Source of the DNA: Candidatus Saccharibacteria bacterium CG2_30_41_52
Lineage (GTDB): Bacteria; Patescibacteriota; Saccharimonadia; Saccharimonadales; Saccharimonadaceae
Reading direction: 5' to 3'
NCBI GenBank assembly: GCA_001873625.1
Contig: MNZN01000008.1
Coordinates: forward strand, 62,001-126,000
DNA length: 64,000 nucleotides
The position numbers and the translations under genes are program-made. The notes under the pieces were generated by a model. It made no database searches, was not told where the DNA came from, and worked only from the letters and a program-made list of their open reading frames with translations. Below, piece after piece: positions 57,131 to 64,000 of this stretch. The stretch's first letter is position 1. Each line of letters begins with the position of its first letter.

Positions 57131-57502
57131 ATGGCAAGCATAGATTATTTCGAACGAAAGCTTGACGACAAGCGCCGGTTAACGATACCGGTTGAACTTC
57201 GAAATGAATTTGCTACCGGTGTTGTGCTAACTAGAGGCTTTGGCCAGTACCTACATCTTTATCCGAAACAAGTTTGGGATAGGGAAGTTGAACCGTCACT
57301 GGGCGGCGGCATTTTTGACGAGAGAATAGCTGACCTTACAGTACGATTTAGGCGAGGCAAAACCGAGGCAGAACTTGACCAAAAACAGGGTCGAGTAATA
57401 GTCGAGCAGCACCTGCTTGATTATGCCGGGATTGACAAGCAGCTGGTTGCGATCAGGGTAGGCGTCTATTGGCGCATAATGAAACCCGACGCCGAAGTTT
57501 AA
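57131..57502 (+). CDS. mraZ: Transcriptional regulator MraZ
   Basis: DYFERKLDDKRRLTIPVELRNEF; first gene of the dcw cluster. Confidence 0.93.
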   Translation: MASIDYFERKLDDKRRLTIPVELRNEFATGVVLTRGFGQYLHLYPKQVWDREVEPSLGGGIFDERIADLTVRFRRGKTEAELDQKQGRVIVEQHLLDYAGIDKQLVAIRVGVYWRIMKPDAEV

Positions 57503-57841
57503 AAAACATCCACCACGTACTTTAACAATTTGATGAACTGAAACAATAAACGGAAACTCTCGAGATCAACTATCTGGTAGTTAGGCAGTGGGCTACGGAA
57601 CCACATTAAAAAACCGCGCACCTTGTTTACAAAAAAACACACCTCCCAAAAAAAACTCCACCTCACACATAAGTCTCTCAACCGAATGATTGCAAACAGT
57701 AGACTGTGATTTGCCTCTGGCAACCACTACTTGATCGTTCGGACACTTATAAATCAAAAACAAACACACCAAAAAAAACAAACAGCCATAGCTACCAGTT
57801 AGGTGATCTCGAATCGTCCACTATGTTATCATAAGGGACGA

Positions 57842-58738
57842 ATGAGTAAAGAACAGACCCCAAACAATTTGTTACATGTTCCAGTTTTGCTTGAAGCGAC
57901 GCTTGAATCATTAAGCCCGACAGAAGGAGAGAGCTATCTCGATCTGACTGCTGGGTATGGTGGGCATGCTAATCGTATTTTGAATATTACTGGTAATTAT
58001 GCCGAATCTGTCTTGGTTGATCGTGACGACTATGCGGTAAAACGCCTGGAAGCATTTTCAGACAAGGGGACGAGGCTTCTGCATACTGATTTTGTTGCTG
58101 CCGCAAGGCAGTTGATCGAAGAGGGGCAGAAATTTAACATAGTATTAGTTGATTTGGGGATGTCATCACCACAACTCGATCAGTTCGAGCGAGGGTTTTC
58201 CTTTACAAACAGTGGCCCGCTAGATATGCGAATGGACCGACGCCAGGCTAGAAGCGCACATACGCTTGCAAACACCGCTTCGGAACAGGAACTAACGCGT
58301 ATCATTACCGAATACGGCGAAGAGCCGCTAGGTTTAGCTAAGACAATTGCTAAGGCGATTGTCGTTAACAGACCACTGTCTATGACTGGAGAACTCGCCG
58401 ACCTGATAAAACACTCATATCGTGGCAAATGGAAAAAAATCCATCCAGCCACACGCACCTTTCAAGCACTCCGGATTGCAGTCAACGATGAGCTACGGCA
58501 AATCGAAGACTTGTTGCCACTCTTGCCCGACCTATTAAAACCAGGCGGGCGAGTGGGCATCATTAGCTTTCACAGCCTAGAGGACCGTTTAGTCAAAAGA
58601 TATTTCAAAGATCAATTTGACGAAGGACTCGAAGCCGTATTGCAGCCATTGACCAAAAAGCCAATCGCAGGGGATATTTACGACGTTCACAACCCGCGTG
58701 CACGCAGCAGTAAGTTACGTGTCGCAGTGAAAAAATAA
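57842..58738 (+). CDS. rsmH: 16S rRNA (cytosine1402-N4)-methyltransferase
   Basis: HVPVLLEATLESLSPTEGESYLDLTAGYGGHANRIL; GRVGIISFHSLEDRLVKRYFK. Confidence 0.96.
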   Translation: MSKEQTPNNLLHVPVLLEATLESLSPTEGESYLDLTAGYGGHANRILNITGNYAESVLVDRDDYAVKRLEAFSDKGTRLLHTDFVAAARQLIEEGQKFNIVLVDLGMSSPQLDQFERGFSFTNSGPLDMRMDRRQARSAHTLANTASEQELTRIITEYGEEPLGLAKTIAKAIVVNRPLSMTGELADLIKHSYRGKWKKIHPATRTFQALRIAVNDELRQIEDLLPLLPDLLKPGGRVGIISFHSLEDRLVKRYFKDQFDEGLEAVLQPLTKKPIAGDIYDVHNPRARSSKLRVAVKK

Positions 58739-58766
58739 AACAAACAAAAAGAAAGGGCAAAAAATT

Positions 58767-58832
58767 ATGCCAGTTCGAATAGCAGTACAATACGCAGACA
58801 TCGCACAGATCGTGACTGTTCGCGTTAAGTAA
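58767..58832 (+). CDS. Unannotated 21-aa micro-ORF between rsmH and ftsL
   Basis: MPVRIAVQYADIAQIVTVRVK*; upstream AGAAAGGGC, followed by a GC-rich hairpin. Confidence 0.4.
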   Translation: MPVRIAVQYADIAQIVTVRVK

Positions 58833-58841
58833 CAATTATTA

Positions 58842-58862
58842 GCCCCGCCCCCTTGGCGGGGC
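58842..58862. terminator. GC-rich hairpin (intra-operon; possible attenuator)
   Basis: GCCCCGCC-ccctt-GGCGGGGC; no T-run. Confidence 0.5.
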
Positions 58863-58897
58863 ACCAAAAACAAACATAAAAAGAAATTATATTAACA

Positions 58898-59248
58898 ATG
58901 TATTATCAACGTACCCAAAATTTTAGCAGTCGACGTCAGCAGAATTGGTCACGTAACCAAAATACTGTTGCTTTTGTTTCAGCTATCAAACTTGGACCTG
59001 TGACTCATACTGTGCTTGTTGCGCTGATGATTACGGTGCTTGGATTGATATATTTGACGCAAGCAACCCGCGCAACCAGCTATGACTACGAAACTCAAAA
59101 GATCGATAGTCAGATTGCAGAATTGAATACGCAAAAAAGCGATTTACAGATTGAAAATGCAAGGTTAACTGCGCTTCAAACCGTTAAAAACAGCAGTGTT
59201 GCTTCGACAATGGTTGCTCCAACTTCGACAAATTACGTTGCTCAATAG
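58898..59248 (+). CDS. ftsL: FtsL-like septum protein
   Basis: Single TM followed by coiled coil (DSQIAELNTQKSDLQIENARLTALQ), located between rsmH and ftsI. Confidence 0.75.
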   Translation: MYYQRTQNFSSRRQQNWSRNQNTVAFVSAIKLGPVTHTVLVALMITVLGLIYLTQATRATSYDYETQKIDSQIAELNTQKSDLQIENARLTALQTVKNSSVASTMVAPTSTNYVAQ

Positions 59249-59255
59249 GGCGCTT

Positions 59256-60995
59256 ATGAATTTAGAACTCCAAAAAGGCAGTCGTTCAAAGATATTAGCG
59301 GCTATAGTGCTGGGCACTATGGCCATCTTTGTTATTAGACTGTTTTATTTACAAATAATCCAACATGATTACTATGTTGGGCTGGCGCATGATACTCAGG
59401 TCAAACGATTAACGATTCCTTCAAAACGAGGACTTATTTATGCGTTGGACGGTCAGACTCCAGTTCCTTTGGTAATGAACCAAGATGTCTATACGGTATT
59501 TGCTGATCCATTAATTGTGAATGAAGACGACAAAATTATAGATACGGTTAAGCGTATAGCTGGTGGTAATGCTCGCGAAAATCTACAGGAATTATTAGAT
59601 AAAAAGAATAGTCGTTATCAAATTTTGGCAACCAGAGTAACTAGATTGCAGGCCAACAAAATTAAAGCCGAAGATTTAAGCGGTATCGGATTCCAAGAAG
59701 TCTCCGAAAGAGTATATCCCGAAGGTTCATTGGCGGCTCAGACGTTGGGATATTTGAACTTTGAAGGCATTGCCAACTATGGAGTTGAAAGCAAATTAGA
59801 CAAACGATTGACAGGTGTAGATGGATTGTTGCAATCTGTTACGGACGTTAGTGATGTGCCGTTGACTATTGGGAACGATAACATCAATCGACCAGCTGTG
59901 AACGGTGAGAATATTGTTCTTAGTATTGATCGTAACGTTCAATTTCATGTCGAGCAAGCTTTGGACGATGGACTAAAAAGGACTGGTGCAACTCGTGGCA
60001 GTGCAATTATGGTGGACCCACAATCAGGCAAAATATTAGCCATGGCAAATCTACCAACTTATAGCCCATCTAAATTTTATGAAGTAAAAGATGCTGCGGC
60101 ATTTAATAACGGCGTTGTATCGGCCCCATATGAACCAGGCTCAGACGTTAAAACTTTGACTATGGCTACCGGTATAGATAAGGGCGTAGTCACGGCTAAT
60201 TCAACTTATGACAATAAGGATTATATTCAAGTTGATGATCGCATAATATCAAATGCTACATTGGGTCAAACTGGTACGATTACATTCCAACATGCCTTGA
60301 ACTGGTCACTTAATACCGGTTTTGTCACGGTCGCACAAAGGTTAGGGGATGGTAAAAGTATTACTCGTGGGGCTCGCGATATTATGTACGACTATTTTTA
60401 TAATAAGTTTCATTTAGGCCAATTGACCGGTGTTGAAGTGGCAGGTGAGATTAAGGGTACGGTCATATCGCCAGCAACCGAAGAAGGCAACGCGGTGCGT
60501 TATTCGAATATGGCATTTGGACAGGGATTGGACGTTACTATGGTTCAAGTTGCGGCGGCATTTAACTCGATTGTTAATGGTGGCAAATATTATATTCCTA
60601 CGGTATTGGCCGGTGTAGTTGATAAAGATGGAAAATATATTCCAGACAAACCTAGTACTCCTACGACTTCAATTTCAAAATCGGCTGCTGATCAGGTGCG
60701 GGAAATGACTCACGTTGCTCGAAATACATTCTTTTCAAGCGTTGATAAAGCTGGATATTATATCGGCGGTAAGACTGGTACGTCGCAGGTGATTATAAAC
60801 GGCAACTATTCTACAGATGAGACAGTCGGTACGTATTTGGGTTACGGCGGCACCGAAAACGTGTCAAAATATGTCATAATGGTACAGGTATCTGGTGACC
60901 ATAAAACACTACAAGGAGCAAGAGATGCTTTGCCGATATTTACTGATATTTCTAACTGGATGCTTGACTATATAAAACTACAACCAAAGGGGTAA
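59256..60995 (+). CDS. ftsI: Penicillin-binding protein 2/3 (FtsI)
   Basis: YEPGSDVKTLT (SxxK), SLNTGF (SxN), GGKTGTSQV (KTG); start taken at ATG 59256. Confidence 0.95.
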   Translation: MNLELQKGSRSKILAAIVLGTMAIFVIRLFYLQIIQHDYYVGLAHDTQVKRLTIPSKRGLIYALDGQTPVPLVMNQDVYTVFADPLIVNEDDKIIDTVKRIAGGNARENLQELLDKKNSRYQILATRVTRLQANKIKAEDLSGIGFQEVSERVYPEGSLAAQTLGYLNFEGIANYGVESKLDKRLTGVDGLLQSVTDVSDVPLTIGNDNINRPAVNGENIVLSIDRNVQFHVEQALDDGLKRTGATRGSAIMVDPQSGKILAMANLPTYSPSKFYEVKDAAAFNNGVVSAPYEPGSDVKTLTMATGIDKGVVTANSTYDNKDYIQVDDRIISNATLGQTGTITFQHALNWSLNTGFVTVAQRLGDGKSITRGARDIMYDYFYNKFHLGQLTGVEVAGEIKGTVISPATEEGNAVRYSNMAFGQGLDVTMVQVAAAFNSIVNGGKYYIPTVLAGVVDKDGKYIPDKPSTPTTSISKSAADQVREMTHVARNTFFSSVDKAGYYIGGKTGTSQVIINGNYSTDETVGTYLGYGGTENVSKYVIMVQVSGDHKTLQGARDALPIFTDISNWMLDYIKLQPKG

Positions 60996-60996
60996 T

Positions 60997-62031
60997 ATGG
61001 ATAAATTATTAACTGAACTGACTCGTGAACTTACCGGAACTTTCCTGTTGAGCTTAGGGGCATTCTTGCTTGCTATGTTATTTACGCCAATTTATACATT
61101 TCTTGCTTATAGATATAAATTTTGGAAAAAACAACGTACGACTAGTACGACTGGTGAAAAGCTGCAAATTTTTAACAAATTGCATGCCGACAAATTCAAA
61201 CGCAATATTCCAACCATGGCTGGAGTTATATTCGTGCTGGCGATTGCGATTATGACGTTGGCGTTTAATATGAACAGGGGGCAGACATGGTTGCCGCTAG
61301 CTGCTTTGGTTGGTGGTGCTTTTGTTGGGCTACTAGATGATATTATTAACGTTCGCGGCAATGGTAACGGAGTTGCTGGACTACGTTCAAGTTTGAAATT
61401 TATTATGATTTTAACTATTGGATTAGCACTTGGTTGGTTTTTCTTTACGAAACTTGGGCTTACATCTGTCCATGTTCCATTTTTGAATGATTACATTTTG
61501 GGTTGGTTGATTATCCCTTTGTTTGCGTTTGTAGTTGTAGCTACAAGTAATGCTGTTAACATTAGTGACGGACTTGATGGCCTAGCTGGCGGATTACTGT
61601 CAATTAGCTATGGTGCTTTTGGCACAATTGCTTTATTCCAATCACAAACTTTTTTGGCTGGTTTTTGTTTTACTGTAGTTGGAGCGTTACTCAGTTATCT
61701 ATGGTTTAATATTTATCCTGCTCGTTTTTTTATGGGCGATGTTGGTAGCTTCGCGCTCGGAACTTCGCTCGGTGTTGTGGCGATGCTAACTAATACATTG
61801 TTTTTGCTACCGATTATTGGAATAGTCTTTGTCGCCGAAGCTGGATCTAGTTTAATTCAAATCTTAAGCAAGCGCATATTCAAACGTAAGATATTTATTT
61901 CAGCGCCATTTCATCAACACTTGCAGGCTACCGGTTGGCCTGAAACAAAAGTTACTATGCGTTTTTGGGTTATTGGATACGTTATGGCATTTATAGGTGT
62001 ATTTCTGGCCCTGGCTGGGGGAAATATCTAA
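60997..62031 (+). CDS. mraY: Phospho-N-acetylmuramoyl-pentapeptide transferase
   Basis: PTMAGVIFVLAI, GLLDDIINV, NAVNISDGLDGLAGG, FMGDVGSFALG, APFHQHLQATGWPETKV. Confidence 0.96.
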   Translation: MDKLLTELTRELTGTFLLSLGAFLLAMLFTPIYTFLAYRYKFWKKQRTTSTTGEKLQIFNKLHADKFKRNIPTMAGVIFVLAIAIMTLAFNMNRGQTWLPLAALVGGAFVGLLDDIINVRGNGNGVAGLRSSLKFIMILTIGLALGWFFFTKLGLTSVHVPFLNDYILGWLIIPLFAFVVVATSNAVNISDGLDGLAGGLLSISYGAFGTIALFQSQTFLAGFCFTVVGALLSYLWFNIYPARFFMGDVGSFALGTSLGVVAMLTNTLFLLPIIGIVFVAEAGSSLIQILSKRIFKRKIFISAPFHQHLQATGWPETKVTMRFWVIGYVMAFIGVFLALAGGNI

Positions 62032-62033
62032 CC

Positions 62034-63350
62034 GTGACGGCATTGGGGCGCCAAAAAACTATTGCGGCTCTCTCTGAGGAAGCTCAGTTTGCTAATATGA
62101 CGACAATACGCCGTCATCGTCCTGATTACCAAATTATCCTTTACATGGGCCTTCTGATGCTAATTGGACTGGTAATTATGTATGCCATTGGACCACAGCG
62201 TGCCAATGTTTTGAACAATGCCTATGGCAGCAATTACGATAGTACGTATTTTTTTGTTAAGCAAATGTTTAGTTTAGGTTTTGCGTTGGCGGCTTTCGCG
62301 GCTCTAGCATTAATTCCATACACCTTGATAACTAAACATGCCGGTAAGTTAATAATAATAGCCTTAGGTGCTTGTGCACTGTTAGCGTTTGCAGGATGGA
62401 CCCATTGGGGTATAGCGCAACAGTCTTTGGGTGCAACTCGTTGGTTTAACCTGGGGGCACTAGGTAGTTTACAGCCCGCCGAGATGTTGAAATTTGCGAT
62501 TTTGATATTTACGGCAGGATTTTTGGGCGGGAAAGTTCGTCAGGGCAAGTTGAATGATAAAGACGCAACACTGATACCACTAGCAATTCTAACTGGTATA
62601 TCAATATTATTTATTGTTATTATTCAAAAGGATTTGGGTACTGGAATTGCTTTGGTCAGCATTATTGTAACCATGTTGGTTGCGGGCGGAATAAATATTA
62701 AAAACACTGTTATTATTGCACTTTTGGCGATTGTTATTGGTGGGTTGGTGATTGTTAGCGCGCCACATCGAATGGAGCGTATTGCGGCATTCTTGAAGGG
62801 TGACGATACATCTGTAACTGGCGATTCTGATAGTTATCACGTTGAACAGGCGAAGCTAGCGATCGGTTCGGGTGGACTATTCGGTGTCGGCGTAGGCAAT
62901 AGCGTTCAATCGACTGGCTATCTGCCAGAGGCTATTAATGACTCAGTTTTTGCGATTATGGGCGAAACTTTTGGTTTTGTTGGGCTTGTTACAATATTAG
63001 TGCTGTTTGTGGCGCTTTTGATGCGTCTATTAAAGCTAATGGATCATTTAGTCGATGTTAGGTTGAAACTGTTGGTTGCGGGTGTCTTTGGATGGTTTGG
63101 CGCGCATGTTATTCTTAATGTAGCCTCTATGATAGGAATTATTCCGTTAACAGGCATCACATTGCCACTTCTGAGCTTTGGCGGAACTAGTATGCTATTC
63201 ATTACTGCGGCTTTAGGACTAGTTTTCCAGCTATCACATTACACAGTTCATCCATCAAGATTAAAGGAGGCACGACATGAAGATTTTAGCAGTCGGCGGG
63301 GGATCGGGCGGTCACGTTACACCGGTCGTAGCGGTTCTACGCGAGCTTAA
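62034..63350 (+). CDS. ftsW: Cell division / SEDS protein FtsW
   Basis: QQSLGATRWFNLGALGSLQPAEMLKFAIL; IPLTGITLPLLSFGGTSMLF; GTG 62034 or ATG 62097. Confidence 0.95.
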   Translation: MTALGRQKTIAALSEEAQFANMTTIRRHRPDYQIILYMGLLMLIGLVIMYAIGPQRANVLNNAYGSNYDSTYFFVKQMFSLGFALAAFAALALIPYTLITKHAGKLIIIALGACALLAFAGWTHWGIAQQSLGATRWFNLGALGSLQPAEMLKFAILIFTAGFLGGKVRQGKLNDKDATLIPLAILTGISILFIVIIQKDLGTGIALVSIIVTMLVAGGINIKNTVIIALLAIVIGGLVIVSAPHRMERIAAFLKGDDTSVTGDSDSYHVEQAKLAIGSGGLFGVGVGNSVQSTGYLPEAINDSVFAIMGETFGFVGLVTILVLFVALLMRLLKLMDHLVDVRLKLLVAGVFGWFGAHVILNVASMIGIIPLTGITLPLLSFGGTSMLFITAALGLVFQLSHYTVHPSRLKEARHEDFSSRRGIGRSRYTGRSGSTRA

Positions 63351-64000
63351 AAAGTCCTACCCAAAGGCACAAATCCAATTTTGGTGCGATATGAAATTCG
63401 CAGCTCAGTCACGTGCTATAATGAGCCATTTTGACGGCAGTATTCCGGTCAGTACTATTTTAGCTGGCAAATACCGTCGTTATAATCACGTATCGATAAT
63501 ACGCCAATTATTGTGGCCATCAGTGGTAATTTTGAATATCAGAGATAGTTTTTTGGTCGGTTTGGGCTTTTTGCAAAGCTTAATAAAATTGGTTATTTGG
63601 CGCCCAGACGTTGTTTTTACAAAAGGTGGATTCGTTTGTTTGCCAGTAGGAATTGCGGCCCGAATATTGCGAATTCCTTTAGTTATTCACGATTCTGATG
63701 CTCATCCTGGGCTAACTAATCGCGTACTAGGGAAGTGGGCGACTTTAATTGCCACTGGTGCGCCTTTGGAGTTTTATTCTTATCCCGCCAGAAAGTCGCG
63801 TTATGTCGGTATTCCAATTTCATCTGATTTTCACGAATTCTCAGATGAAGAAATGAAAAATGCCAAAAAACAGTGGGGGATTAGCACTGCCTATCCCCTA
63901 ATAGTTGTAACTGGTGGAGGATTAGGCGCTGGGCGAATAAATAACGTTGTAACGGTAATGTTGGACGAATTATTGTGTTTAGGTTCAGTCGTTTTGGTAT
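63277..64000 (+). CDS. murG: MurG glycosyltransferase, N-terminal part (truncated by window end; absent from ORF track)
   Basis: ATG at 63277 after AAAGGAGG; MKILAVGGGSGGHVTPVVAVLRELKKSYPKAQIQFWCD...; open to window end; overlaps ftsW. Confidence 0.92.
   Translation, partial: MKILAVGGGSGGHVTPVVAVLRELKKSYPKAQIQFWCDMKFAAQSRAIMSHFDGSIPVSTILAGKYRRYNHVSIIRQLLWPSVVILNIRDSFLVGLGFLQSLIKLVIWRPDVVFTKGGFVCLPVGIAARILRIPLVIHDSDAHPGLTNRVLGKWATLIATGAPLEFYSYPARKSRYVGIPISSDFHEFSDEEMKNAKKQWGISTAYPLIVVTGGGLGAGRINNVVTVMLDELLCLGSVVLV

Noticed and set aside
57499-57781. Minus-strand ORFs between mraZ and rsmH
   Set aside because: Arise from the A/C-rich strand (F/V/L-rich translation); no convincing start signals.
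1-64000. CRISPR arrays, transposases, prophage or tRNA genes
   Set aside because: No regularly spaced direct repeats, transposase motifs or tRNA T-loop/acceptor patterns were recognised by eye; a tRNAscan-SE and CRISPR scan would be decisive.

Overview
The window reads as a compact, AT-rich chromosomal segment of a reduced-genome bacterium. Gene content and order look most like Candidatus Saccharibacteria/TM7 (inference, not searched). It is nearly wall-to-wall conserved genes: ftsA(partial)-ftsZ-nrdR-like, a thioredoxin-like/VKOR pair, ileS with a T-box-like leader, a surface protein and a CAP-domain protein, rplU, parAB, lepB, an LCP protein, prfA-prmC, rpmE, rpsB-tsf-frr-uppS-rseP, proS, greA, lysS, a MacB-type ABC exporter, serS, hpf, secA, two tandem M16 proteases, murD, prfB, ftsEX-CHAP hydrolase-ctpA, receiver proteins, rpmA, xseAB, a sensorless histidine kinase + receiver + recO, glyQS, a lone glutamate-5-kinase-like gene, RNase HI, a DUF4868/KwaB-like protein, a SemiSWEET-like protein, a Pif1-like helicase, and mraZ-rsmH-ftsL-ftsI-mraY-ftsW-murG(partial). 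No tRNA, rRNA, CRISPR array or transposase was recognised. The main observations are: an ileS T-box with a complete antiterminator-type fold and a candidate AUC specifier in a very short hairpin; an mraZ control region with three pairs of 10-bp-spaced TGGNN repeats, a promoter and an inverted DnaA-box pair; a cysteine-free NrdR homologue; unannotated 20-, 21- and 37-aa micro-ORFs; many promoters whose -10 box lies 6-11 nt from the start codon (predicted leaderless mRNAs); six long imperfect hairpin elements in intergenic DNA; a GTAGGT-type microsatellite encoding the same TYxLPPT insertion in two methyltransferases; a possible rpsB leader pseudoknot; a decayed pilin gene; and a lone KwaB-like gene. 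All family calls are by eye.
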